Below the pieces are notes generated by a model. The model saw only the letters and a program-made list of their open reading frames with translations, had not been told where the DNA came from and did no database searches. Position numbers and translations under genes: made by a program. Shown here in pieces: positions 1 through 7,747 of a DNA stretch of 48,301 nt. How positions within the stretch are numbered: the stretch's first letter is position 1; the number at the start of each line of letters is the position of its first letter. Origin of the DNA: Methylomonas lenta (GTDB lineage: Bacteria; Pseudomonadota; Gammaproteobacteria; Methylococcales; Methylomonadaceae). The stretch spans positions 1 to 48,301 of the forward strand of contig NZ_LUUI01000157.1 in the NCBI RefSeq assembly GCF_001644015.1, given 5' to 3'.

Positions 1-67
1 TTAACTTAATGGCAGTGCTGTAGTTGCTAGGGATTTGGTTATAAATAACTTCCCACTATCCAAGCGC

Positions 68-158
68 GTCATGCCGGCATCCAAGTAACATGGATGTGTA
101 AGGCCTACAGTCATTCATGACATCGTCGTTCCGGCAATCCCTGCCGGAACGACGATGT
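68..158. repeat. REP-like palindromic repeat pair
   Basis: Positions 120-136 and 142-158 form a perfect 17-bp inverted repeat with a 5-nt loop, built around the word TTCCGGCA/TGCCGGAA. About 40 bp to its left lies a second, partial element: the 10-bp palindrome ATGCCGGCAT at 71-80, and catcca (78-83) facing tggatg (91-96). Neither arm is followed by a T-run on the side a leftward pyrophosphatase transcript would need, so a classical intrinsic terminator is unlikely. Dispersed palindromes with this kind of core are common between genes in many proteobacteria (from memory). The rest of 1-226 shows no gene. Confidence 0.7.
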
Positions 159-226
159 TTTGCATGGGGGTTTCAATTCGGGAAGATATGCCAAACCAAA
201 CCCTAGGCTCTTTATTCAGCCTCTAA

Positions 227-850
227 TTATTCAACATCCTGGCAGCCAAAATGATATTCATAATCTGCCATGGCACGATTAATGACTTCATGCGCCTCTT
301 CACGACCATATACGTTTGTGATTTCACAAATGTTTTTTTCGTGCGGAAGGTGTTTGTAGGTCAGAAAGTAATGCTTTAAACGATTGATATATGAGTCCGG
401 GCAGTCGGAGACATCATTCCATTGACGGTAAAATTCATCACCTTTCATAACCGCAATGATTTTGTCATCAGCCTCTCCGCCATCTAACAAACGAAATCCC
501 CCGATTGGGATGGCCTGTAACAGAATGTCGCCATGCGTCACGCTGCGTTCACTCAGGACGCAGATATCCAATGGATCGCCATCACCTTTGCTGACAGTTT
601 TGCCGGACATGGTTTGTGCATATTCGGCAATTTTTTCAGCACAATAGGTACGGGGGATAAAGCCGTACAAGGTTGGAATCATGTTAGAAAACTTTTGTGG
701 ACGGTCTATTTTTAAGTAGCCACTGGCTTTGTCAATTTCGTATTTGACGGTGTCTGAAGGTACAATTTCGATAAATGCGGTGACAATTTCAGGCACATTG
801 TCGCCGGGTGGAATGCCATGCCAGGGGTGTGCTTTATGTGCAATAATCAT
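227..850 (-). CDS. ppa: Inorganic pyrophosphatase (class A)
   Basis: This soluble family I enzyme hydrolyses pyrophosphate to two phosphates and so pulls biosynthetic reactions forward. The protein is 207 residues from the ATG at 850. It carries the family signature DGDPLD at residues 90-95, whose aspartates bind Mg, followed by DDKIIAV, another conserved active-site stretch. The N-terminus (AHKAHPWHG) resembles the longer pyrophosphatase subtype rather than the E. coli one. The frame stays open to a TTG at 883, which would add 11 residues. I prefer the ATG because it puts the start next to the conserved sequence, but neither start has a convincing ribosome binding site. It is transcribed alone, divergently from the gcvR-like gene. 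Confidence 0.93.
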   Translation of the reverse strand: MIIAHKAHPWHGIPPGDNVPEIVTAFIEIVPSDTVKYEIDKASGYLKIDRPQKFSNMIPTLYGFIPRTYCAEKIAEYAQTMSGKTVSKGDGDPLDICVLSERSVTHGDILLQAIPIGGFRLLDGGEADDKIIAVMKGDEFYRQWNDVSDCPDSYINRLKHYFLTYKHLPHEKNICEITNVYGREEAHEVINRAMADYEYHFGCQDVE

Positions 851-1028
851 TTCAAAACGTGGTGGTGGAATTATGGTAAGCAATCTACCATGATTTCGTG
901 ACTAGTGGGGATGCGATTTTAAATCTGAAAACAAGCTCGATTGTATGAGCCTATGGCGGATGAATGTGGTTCCTGTCGTTATATTGGATATTGATGTTAC
1001 ACTTTTAGCATAACTTAAAGGTAAATTT

Positions 1029-1562
1029 ATGCAGCTTGCAATCACTGTATTAGGTAATAAAACCGATGGATTTATCGCTGAAATGCTATCGGCGATCAGT
1101 GCTTGTCACTGTAGTGTTCTGGAGTTTCGCACTTCTAATCTGACTGAAATCACCTCGGCTTATGCTGTGATTGATGGCAACTGGAATCATGTGGCAAAAC
1201 TAGAGGGCTTACTGGAAATTATGCGCACTCGGTTCCAGGTGCAAATCATTTTTTTCCGCCCACAGGAATCGCCTCCGGTTTCTATGCCCAATGAGGGGGT
1301 GCCATATACCCTGGAAACCATCTCAATGGAAAAAAAGGATTTGTTGTTTGCCCTGACCTCTTTTTTATTGGATCGCGGTATCTTTATCGACGAAATCAAC
1401 GCTAATCTGCATCCTGCAATGTTGTTTGATAATCAGATTTTTTCTTCTCGATTTACCTTGTTGGTACCGCCGGATGTGAGGATTTTGTCGTTACGGGAGG
1501 AATTTATGGATTTCTGTGACAATCTGAATATTGACGCAATTCTTGAGCCTATTAAGCGATAA
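1029..1562 (+). CDS. gcvR: GcvR-like ACT-domain regulator
   Basis: This 177-residue protein resembles the glycine cleavage system transcriptional repressor family, which consists of two ACT-type domains and acts in E. coli by binding GcvA rather than DNA. The N-terminal half begins with the typical strand LAITVLGNKTDGFIAEM, and a second ACT-like segment follows from about residue 95. The length fits GcvR (about 190 residues). An AAAGG ribosome site lies about 7 nt before the ATG. The next gene, bcp, starts 4 nt after the stop, the same gcvR-bcp order as in E. coli, which supports the call. No gcv genes or gcvA occur in the window, so the regulatory target is inferred from the family only. Confidence 0.78.
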   Translation: MQLAITVLGNKTDGFIAEMLSAISACHCSVLEFRTSNLTEITSAYAVIDGNWNHVAKLEGLLEIMRTRFQVQIIFFRPQESPPVSMPNEGVPYTLETISMEKKDLLFALTSFLLDRGIFIDEINANLHPAMLFDNQIFSSRFTLLVPPDVRILSLREEFMDFCDNLNIDAILEPIKR

Positions 1563-1566
1563 TTTT

Positions 1567-2034
1567 ATGACAACAATCACTATTGGTCAGTCCGTTCCTG
1601 ATTTTCAATTGTCATCAACCGGTGACAAAACGCTTTCACTTGCAGATTTTAAAGGCAAAAAGCTGGTGTTGTATTTTTATCCCAAAGACAACACGCCTGG
1701 TTGCACATTGGAAGGTCAGGCTTTCAGAGATCATATTCAGCAATTTGACAGTTTAAATGCCACCGTTGTGGGTGTTTCCAGAGATAGTGTGAAGGTGCAT
1801 GAAGGTTTTAAATGCAAGCAAAATTTTCCGTTCGATTTGCTCTCAGATCCGGATGAAACCTTGTGCCAGTTGTTTGATGTTATCAAAATGAAAAACATGT
1901 ATGGCAAACAAGTACGCGGCATTGAGCGCAGTACATTTTTAATTGATGAAAATGCTGTGTTGATCCACGAATGGCGCAAAGTAAAAGTCAAAACCCATAT
2001 TGAAGAGGTGCTGCAATTTTTACAGCAAATCTAA
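1567..2034 (+). CDS. bcp: Thioredoxin-dependent peroxiredoxin (Bcp/PrxQ)
   Basis: This cytoplasmic thiol peroxidase reduces hydroperoxides with electrons from thioredoxin. From the ATG at 1567 it is 155 residues, normal for Bcp. The peroxidatic cysteine is C46 in TPGCT, preceded by the conserved FYPKDNTPG stretch. The position five residues later, which holds the resolving cysteine in E. coli Bcp, is Gln/Ala here, so another cysteine (in the KCKQNF or ETLCQLF segments) would have to resolve the sulfenic acid, or the enzyme works as a 1-Cys type. The frame is open to an upstream TTG inside gcvR, but the ATG just after the gcvR stop matches the family N-terminus. It is probably cotranscribed with gcvR. 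A second paralogue lies at 3925-4404. Confidence 0.92.
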   Translation: MTTITIGQSVPDFQLSSTGDKTLSLADFKGKKLVLYFYPKDNTPGCTLEGQAFRDHIQQFDSLNATVVGVSRDSVKVHEGFKCKQNFPFDLLSDPDETLCQLFDVIKMKNMYGKQVRGIERSTFLIDENAVLIHEWRKVKVKTHIEEVLQFLQQI

Positions 2035-2045
2035 AAAACTGATTA

Positions 2046-2537
2046 CTAACGTCCGCAGCAGTGTTTGAATTTTTTGCCACTGCCGCAAATACATGGCGAA
2101 TTTCTGCCGGCTGATGAGCTAAGCTCAACTTTTCCAGTCGCTTTAATGACGCCGTCCAGGTAAAGCCAGTTTTGGCCTGTTTTTATAAACCGGCTGATTT
2201 CGTGCATAAAATAATCAATTCCATCCTGACGATAAAACGCTTTGAATTCTACGATGCCTTTATTGTCCTTGGCCCCGCCTTTTTTACTGCTGACGATTTG
2301 TAGCTTTTGCCATTCAGCCGTTTCTTTGGAAAAGTCTATGCTTGCAGGGCGGTTTTTCGGGTCCCATGTCGCCAGCAGATAATCGACATTTCGTTGTGTA
2401 TAAGCAGTAAAGCGGGAACGCATCAGTTGCTCGGCAGTGGTAGGGCGCTGCACTTTGCTAAGCAAAAGGCCGCAACAGTTTTTATACGTTAGTTCGGAGC
2501 CGCAGGGGCAGGTGATGTTTTCATCAATTATTGTCAT
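2046..2537 (-). CDS. ychJ: YchJ family SEC-C motif protein
   Basis: This 163-residue protein matches the UPF0225/YchJ family, whose biochemical role is not established. Both ends carry a SEC-C type zinc-binding motif: CPCGSELTYKNCCG at residues 10-23, and CICGSGKKFKHCC at the C-terminus. The middle (about 35-130) is the NTF2-like YchJ core with AEQLMRSRFTAY. The SEC-C motif, first described at the SecA C-terminus, binds zinc through a Cx1Cx8C(H/C) pattern, visible twice here. It converges on bcp with only 11 bp between the stops and no hairpin in the gap. Confidence 0.9.
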   Translation of the reverse strand: MTIIDENITCPCGSELTYKNCCGLLLSKVQRPTTAEQLMRSRFTAYTQRNVDYLLATWDPKNRPASIDFSKETAEWQKLQIVSSKKGGAKDNKGIVEFKAFYRQDGIDYFMHEISRFIKTGQNWLYLDGVIKATGKVELSSSAGRNSPCICGSGKKFKHCCGR

Positions 2538-2629
2538 GCTAGGATTTTACAGAAATATGCCGGTGCGAAGTCAAATAACATCGGTATGATGTCAGTCTGT
2601 ATTGATATTGCAACCCTTAGGAGGCTGTC

Positions 2630-3862
2630 GTGCGAATTTCTTTGAATACGCAAATTTTTCTCAGTGCAGTGCTGGGCATAGCGCTGGGTTTGCTGTTTGC
2701 GAAAATGGGGACGCAGACAAATGGAGTCAAGCAGGGTATTTATCTATGCAGTCTGCTGGGTACTTTGTTTATAGATTTACTAAAAATGGTGTTAGTGCCG
2801 CTGGTGTTTACCTCGATTGCGGTGGGCGTGGCTAATTTGCGGCAGCATAGTCAGTTACATCGCGTGTGGATTTCCACCTTGGGTTTTTTCATGCTCTCAA
2901 TGGCCCTGGCTATCGTGTTGGCGCTGATTGCATCCAATTGGTTTCAGCCGGGTAAAGGGTTAAGTCTTGATTTATTTCAGGGGGCCAATCAAGACATCGC
3001 CGCTAAACAAATGAGTTTTGCCGAGTTCATCGCTGGTTTCTTGCATGGTTTATTTATCAATCCTTTTACTGCACTAGCTCAGAGTAATGTGTTGGCCATT
3101 GTGATGTTTGCCTTATTGTTAGGTATTGCGCTAGTGATGGGTGGCGATCGATATCGCAATATTCTGGTGCTGTTGCAGGAAGGGCTGGAATTGATGCTAC
3201 GTATGGTCGGCTGGATTATGCGTCTGGCACCTTTGGGAATTTTAGCGCTGTTGGCACAGTTGCTGGCAAGCCAAAATATGGCGGTTTTAGGCAGTTTGGC
3301 TCAATTTGTGGCCGTGGTGCTGGGCACAACTTTGTTGCATGGTTTTGTGGTATTGCCGCTGCTGTTGTTTTTGATTGCTAAAGTGTCGCCGTTACGGTTT
3401 TTTAAAGGTGCGCGTGAGGCTTTGATTACCGCATTTGCGACCAGTTCTAGTTCGGCGACATTGCCGGTGACGCTGAGATGCGCGGAACAGCATTTACACG
3501 TCAATCCTAGTATTGCTGGTTTTGTAATTCCGCTAGGTGCAACGGCCAATATGGATGGCACTGCGTTGTACGAAGCATCTGCTGCTTTGTTTGTAGCCAA
3601 TCTGGCGGGTATTGAGCTCGATTTGGGGCAGCAGCTAATTGTATTTTTTACCACTATGATGGCTGCTATTGGCGCGCCAGGTATTCCCAGTGCGGGAATG
3701 GTGACCATGGTCATGGTGCTGCAATCAGTGGGGTTGCCTGCCGAAGCGGTGGCGATATTACTGCCTATTGATCGCTTATTGGATACTTTTAGGACTATGG
3801 TCAATGTTGAAGGTGATATGGTCGGTAGTTTGATAGTGCAAAGACTGGTTAAAGAAAAATAG
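2630..3862 (+). CDS. Dicarboxylate/amino acid:cation symporter (DAACS)
   Basis: This 410-residue inner-membrane protein belongs to the glutamate/dicarboxylate symporter family (SLC1/GltP/DctA), which imports acidic amino acids or C4-dicarboxylates with Na+ or H+. The diagnostic features are the serine-rich reentrant loop TSSSSATLP (271-279), NMDGT (307-311) in the broken transmembrane helix, and the second loop around GIPSAGM. Several hydrophobic helices precede them. The start is a GTG with a perfect AGGAGG ribosome site at 2619-2624, spacing 5 nt, which decides this start. The substrate cannot be told from sequence alone; glutamate/aspartate or a C4-dicarboxylate are the likely options. It is monocistronic and convergent with the second bcp. 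Confidence 0.9.
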   Translation: MRISLNTQIFLSAVLGIALGLLFAKMGTQTNGVKQGIYLCSLLGTLFIDLLKMVLVPLVFTSIAVGVANLRQHSQLHRVWISTLGFFMLSMALAIVLALIASNWFQPGKGLSLDLFQGANQDIAAKQMSFAEFIAGFLHGLFINPFTALAQSNVLAIVMFALLLGIALVMGGDRYRNILVLLQEGLELMLRMVGWIMRLAPLGILALLAQLLASQNMAVLGSLAQFVAVVLGTTLLHGFVVLPLLLFLIAKVSPLRFFKGAREALITAFATSSSSATLPVTLRCAEQHLHVNPSIAGFVIPLGATANMDGTALYEASAALFVANLAGIELDLGQQLIVFFTTMMAAIGAPGIPSAGMVTMVMVLQSVGLPAEAVAILLPIDRLLDTFRTMVNVEGDMVGSLIVQRLVKEK

Positions 3863-3868
3863 AGAGGC

Positions 3869-3909
3869 GTAGGGAATGGGAGTGTCAATAAACACCGCCC
3901 ACGCCCTAC
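3869..3909. terminator. Palindromic hairpin between convergent genes
   Basis: The arm gtaggg (3869-3874) pairs with ccctac (3904-3909), and inside it tggg pairs with ccca and tgt with aca. This gives one long imperfect stem of about 17 positions around a short AT loop. It sits exactly between the stop of the symporter gene and the stop of the leftward peroxiredoxin gene, where a bidirectional terminator is expected. There is no strong T-run on either strand, so it may instead be one copy of a dispersed GTAGGG-type palindromic repeat. Confidence 0.5.
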
Positions 3910-3924
3910 ATTCAACAGTAAAAA

Positions 3925-4404
3925 TTAGCTATTCAGGTTTTTGATGATGTCCAGAACGGCCTGAGCATGCCCCTCATGGTTAACACCGTACATTGCATCA
4001 ATTAACATGCCGTCTTTACCGATAATAAAAGTGGATCGGACGATTTTCCATTTTTTCACGCCTTCTTTTTCCACTTCTTGCCAGACGCCGTAACTTTCGC
4101 AAAGTTCGCCAGAGGTATCAGCTAGCAGCTGTACGTTGAGCCCATATTTGCTAATAAAATCTCGATGGCTGCCACAATCGTCCTTGCTGACGCCAATGAT
4201 GATGGTATCCAATGCATCAAACTCCGCAGCCAGTGCAGTAAAATCGTTGGCTTCTATCGTACAACCTGGCGTGTCGTCTTTGGGGTAAAAGTATAACACT
4301 ACATTTTTTTCGCCTTTGTAATCAGACAAATAGATCATCTTGTTGTCTTGATTGACAGAGCGAAAAAAAGGCGCTTCCTGGTCTTTTTCTAATACTTGTG
4401 ACAT
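3925..4404 (-). CDS. Bcp/PrxQ-type peroxiredoxin, second copy
   Basis: This AhpC/TSA-family thiol peroxidase has 159 residues from the ATG at 4404. The peroxidatic cysteine is C48 in DDTPGCT, preceded by YFYPKDD. Further cysteines occur in KDDCGSH and GELCESY; the usual PrxQ resolving position five residues after C48 is not a cysteine. The upstream in-frame ATG at 4431 has no ribosome site, whereas the one at 4404 has TTGGAGAAA about 7 nt ahead, so I place the start at 4404. It shares the fold and active site of the bcp product at 1567-2034 but is clearly divergent, so the two are paralogues rather than a recent duplication. Long AT-rich non-coding DNA lies upstream. Confidence 0.9.
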   Translation of the reverse strand: MSQVLEKDQEAPFFRSVNQDNKMIYLSDYKGEKNVVLYFYPKDDTPGCTIEANDFTALAAEFDALDTIIIGVSKDDCGSHRDFISKYGLNVQLLADTSGELCESYGVWQEVEKEGVKKWKIVRSTFIIGKDGMLIDAMYGVNHEGHAQAVLDIIKNLNS

Positions 4405-4742
4405 GGGTTTCTCCAATTGAAAGTTGTTCATATAACAGTCAGCAATGTTGGTTTATTTTGTAGCTGACAACGGTAATCAGGCGCTGTGACTTCCTGCTTT
4501 TAATTTAGTAAGCAGGTCTTCATCGTAGCAGGATTAAAAGTAGTTTAAATTCAGCGACATCACCAGGGCTTAGGATAATCCGGCTAGAAGATCAATGCCA
4601 GGAAAAACATGTTTTGGGTTAAACAAAAAGTTGCGTAACCCTAGGTTTTAATAGCGCGTGAGACCCGAGATAATTGGATTCGTTAGCAATAGCCTGAGAG
4701 TTTGGCTGATTAAAGAAATAAGCCAGGTTTTCTTTGAAGGGA
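4405..4742. other. Intergenic region, no gene seen
   Basis: About 340 bp separate the second peroxiredoxin gene from the CPBP protease gene. The 3' part must hold the promoter and leader of the leftward peroxiredoxin gene. A weak inverted repeat, cctgctt/aagcagg, lies at 4493-4516 without a T-run. I see no coding frame, tRNA or known riboswitch. Confidence 0.5.
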
Positions 4743-5645
4743 TCATCTCAGTCGTTGGTAAGCAAAATAGCCGCCAATAGCTAACATCAACCAGCAAGCC
4801 ACTAACGGTCCGACGACACCATCATAGCTGCTAACTAGATCAATATATTGCGAGCTAAAATCCGTGTTAAGTAATTTTTTGCTCATCTTAATTTGCCATA
4901 CCCAACAGGTATGGCAGCCGATACATAGACCTAGGCTAGCTTTTGTCTGCGTTCTGAGCACGCCTAAAAAAATACCCACCATCAATAAGGCTAAAAATGC
5001 CGATATGATTTCGGTATTCCATAAATTACTAAAGGCTTCAGCCAGTAATTCAAAGCCACTCAATAATGTAATATCCTGTAGTGGTATATCGGTTTTGCTG
5101 CTAAAAAAATGTAGTCCGGCATAATAGGTTGAGCTGATGATAATGGCGGCCGCTGTGGATAACTTCTTGCTTAAACTGGTTAGCAATATGCCTCTAAATA
5201 GCGGTTCTTCAATCGATGAAATTAATAGTGCTATTAGCAGATTGATTATAATTTGTTTTGCTAAAAATTCTGTCGTCCATAATTGCTCTTCATCAATTAC
5301 ATTGACGCCGAGTATATACAAGACTATAAAAACAGGCATTAAGGTTACAAATCCTAGTAGAAAGCCTTGTAATAATTGCTTTAAAAACATAGGCCTTGGG
5401 GCAAAACCCAATTCGGTTTTATCGATTTTCAAATAAGCCATAGCTGGAAAAATGCTTAACACTAAAAATAGCTGTGCCAACCGGTTTATTATTTGTCGGA
5501 AAGATATAAGATCCCCTAAAAGCTGCACGATAAAATAACCCACGATACAGGCCAAGGAAAGTGCAGCTAGTAAAACAATCGAAGGCATACTTGTGTAGTA
5601 AAGATAGCGCGTCATCGATTTTTTCAAAATCATAAGAGATATCAT
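4743..5645 (-). CDS. CPBP family intramembrane protease
   Basis: This 300-residue polytopic membrane protein has the three CPBP (CAAX protease and bacteriocin-processing) motifs. EEPLFR at 146-151 gives the catalytic glutamates and arginine, YYAGLH at 174-179 gives the second-motif histidine, and GCHTCW at 243-248 carries the third-motif histidine. About eight hydrophobic helices are visible. Members cleave or bind prenylated or bacteriocin-type substrates, but the substrate here is unknown. The gene and its surroundings are noticeably richer in A and T than the neighbours. Three in-frame starts (5645, 5633, 5615) are possible and none has a clear ribosome site. It is a single gene with no bacteriocin-like neighbour. 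Confidence 0.87.
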   Translation of the reverse strand: MISLMILKKSMTRYLYYTSMPSIVLLAALSLACIVGYFIVQLLGDLISFRQIINRLAQLFLVLSIFPAMAYLKIDKTELGFAPRPMFLKQLLQGFLLGFVTLMPVFIVLYILGVNVIDEEQLWTTEFLAKQIIINLLIALLISSIEEPLFRGILLTSLSKKLSTAAAIIISSTYYAGLHFFSSKTDIPLQDITLLSGFELLAEAFSNLWNTEIISAFLALLMVGIFLGVLRTQTKASLGLCIGCHTCWVWQIKMSKKLLNTDFSSQYIDLVSSYDGVVGPLVACWLMLAIGGYFAYQRLR

Positions 5646-5997
5646 AGAATTATTTTTTAAATAAGTAGGTTATTTAATTGAAGATTTAATGTGTTATATA
5701 AGGTGTAATTCATGAGAGAAGATCCATTATTAAAGATGAATTACAAATATTACAGGTTGAAATTAGCCAATAATTATAATTAATATCATTCAATTGTGAG
5801 TGCTATTTTCTCACTTTATCGAATCTGTGGCTGTTGCTAATCTAAATATTTTTTACAGCTTGGTTAAAAAGGCAAGTTTTTGAAAATCCCAGGACTGGAT
5901 AGGCTAAAATGCCCAAATTGTAACTCTTAAAAACTTTTCTGCAATTTCCATAAATGTCAGAACTTGCTGACCCTGCAAAATTTTACCGTCATTACCT
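5646..5997. other. AT-rich intergenic region between divergent genes
   Basis: About 350 bp of AT-rich DNA separate the divergently transcribed CPBP protease and glycosyltransferase genes. It probably contains both promoters; several TATAAT-like words occur but none pairs convincingly with a -35 box. No reading frame, RNA gene or strong hairpin is apparent. Confidence 0.5.
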
Positions 5998-7746
5998 ATG
6001 CTTCCTTTTTCGCCTCAAATGAGCAACACCACCCGCAAGACTAATACCTGGTTTGTGGTGTTTGCGTTTATAGTCTGCGCTTATATGTTGTTTGGTCGTC
6101 TTGGCGGATGGCCGCTTATTGCTCCGGATGAAGGGCGTAATGCTGAGGTGGCAAGGGAAATGAGCCAGTCTCACTCCTGGTTGGTGCCAACTTATGACGG
6201 CTTAACTTATCTAGATAAGCCGGCCTTTTACTTCAAAACCATCGCGCTGTCATTTTCATTATTTGGTGAATCTGAGGGCATTGCAAGGCTGTCATCTGCT
6301 TTGTTTGGCTTTTCATTGCTGGTGATGGTGTTCTTGTTTTGCCAGAGAATGTACGATCAGCGTACAGCAACTCTAGCGATACTGGTCATAGCTACAACGC
6401 CGCTTTTCATGGCATTTTCGCGGATAGTGATTTTTGATATGTCATTAGCCTTTTTTGTCTGTGCCAGCATATTGGCGTGTTTTTTGGCGGAGGAGTCTTC
6501 AGAAAAGCATAGGGCGGTTTGGTATCTGGCTGCTGCTGCAGCGGCCGGAATTGCCACACTGATTAAAGGTCCGGTGGGATTTATTGTTCCCACTCTGGTG
6601 ATGGTGATTTTTAATGCTGTTGAGGGTCGCTTGACTGTAATGAAGCGTGCTTTCGCCGTGCGCAATTGGGTTGTTTTTTTCGCTATTGTGCTGCCGTGGT
6701 TTATCGGCTTGTCGTTGCTTCGCCCAGACTTTCCCTACTATGGCATTATGAGAGAGTCGGTTGCCCGTTTTACCACCACAGAATTCCATCGTACGGCACC
6801 TTTTTATTATTATGCCCCTATCATTGCCGGAACTTTTTTTGCCTGGAGTCTTTTGCTGCCTGAATCCATAGTGGCAGCCTGGCGGGGGAGAAAAGGCTGG
6901 TCGCGGACAGACCGACTATTTATTGTTTGGGCCGTCGTGGTGGTGATCTTTTTTTCTATTTCCCAGTCCAAATTGCCTGGTTACATTCTTACAGCTATCG
7001 TTGCATTGGGCGTCTTGACCGCCCGTATGTTTGCACTGGCTTTAAATAAAAGCACTGGGCGCGCGGCTCGAATTGTCTGGCATGGAACAATACCTTTGCT
7101 CGTGTTTAGTATGGTACTGGCTTGCTTGCTGGGTATGATTGCGTCCAATCCTGAAATACTGATTAGCAGGTTTCCGCGTAAGCAGGATCTTGTCGAACTG
7201 TTTATGCCAACTATTCTGCCTATGGCATTGTCGTTTGCGCTTGTTGCATTGCTTTCGGTAATTGCGCTATGGACTCGTAACACCAAACTGGTTTTTGTTG
7301 CTTTTATAAGTTTTCCGCTGCTATTAATCACCGTCAATTATGATCTGTTGGCGGTTTATGCCGAAAGCCGCTCTTCGCGTGAGTTAGCCGAACGCATTTC
7401 ACCAACACTTGAGCCTACGACTGAGTTGGTCTGCCTGGAGTGCCTGCCGAATGGTCTGTCGTTTTATCTGAAGCGTTTCGTCACAGTAATAACCCGTAAT
7501 GGTAGCGAACTAACCAGTAATTATGTGATATTTACACTAAATTCCGCTAAGCCCTGGCCACAAGGTGTGGTACCCATAGAACAATACCAGCAGTGGCTAA
7601 TAGCCCGTACTCACCCCATCTATCTGATTGCTGAGAAAAACCATTTAGCACAACTTGAAGATATTGCACAGAAACAAGGTGCTGAAGTCGTTGACTTAAG
7701 TTCCAAATATTCGGCCGTTTTATTACCATTCCCAGCTGGGAAATAA
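5998..7746 (+). CDS. ArnT/PMT-type membrane glycosyltransferase
   Basis: This 582-residue protein of the GT-C fold (ArnT-like, PMT_2/GT39-GT83) transfers a sugar from a polyprenyl-phosphate carrier to a periplasmic acceptor such as lipid A or another glycan. The conserved periplasmic loop after helix 1 holds PDEGRNAEVAREM, with the catalytic-type D44/E45, then YLDKPAFYF and RLSSALFG, all hallmarks of the family. About 11-12 hydrophobic helices follow, and TLIKGPVGF near residue 190 is also typical. The C-terminal about 110 residues form a soluble periplasmic-like domain. The ATG used has no clear ribosome site, and M8 is an alternative. The asnB-type gene starts 1 nt after its stop, so the two are translated from one message. 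The acceptor and sugar are unknown. Confidence 0.85.
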   Translation: MLPFSPQMSNTTRKTNTWFVVFAFIVCAYMLFGRLGGWPLIAPDEGRNAEVAREMSQSHSWLVPTYDGLTYLDKPAFYFKTIALSFSLFGESEGIARLSSALFGFSLLVMVFLFCQRMYDQRTATLAILVIATTPLFMAFSRIVIFDMSLAFFVCASILACFLAEESSEKHRAVWYLAAAAAAGIATLIKGPVGFIVPTLVMVIFNAVEGRLTVMKRAFAVRNWVVFFAIVLPWFIGLSLLRPDFPYYGIMRESVARFTTTEFHRTAPFYYYAPIIAGTFFAWSLLLPESIVAAWRGRKGWSRTDRLFIVWAVVVVIFFSISQSKLPGYILTAIVALGVLTARMFALALNKSTGRAARIVWHGTIPLLVFSMVLACLLGMIASNPEILISRFPRKQDLVELFMPTILPMALSFALVALLSVIALWTRNTKLVFVAFISFPLLLITVNYDLLAVYAESRSSRELAERISPTLEPTTELVCLECLPNGLSFYLKRFVTVITRNGSELTSNYVIFTLNSAKPWPQGVVPIEQYQQWLIARTHPIYLIAEKNHLAQLEDIAQKQGAEVVDLSSKYSAVLLPFPAGK

Positions 7747-7747
7747 T

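Noticed and set aside
2602-2835. 77-codon frame overlapping the start of the symporter gene
   Set aside because: It is a shadow frame. The GTG at 2630 has a perfect AGGAGG site and the protein matches the DAACS family.
4493-4516. Hairpin cctgctt/aagcagg upstream of the second peroxiredoxin gene
   Set aside because: The arms are only 7 bp, with a 10-nt loop and no T-run, at a place where no terminator is expected.
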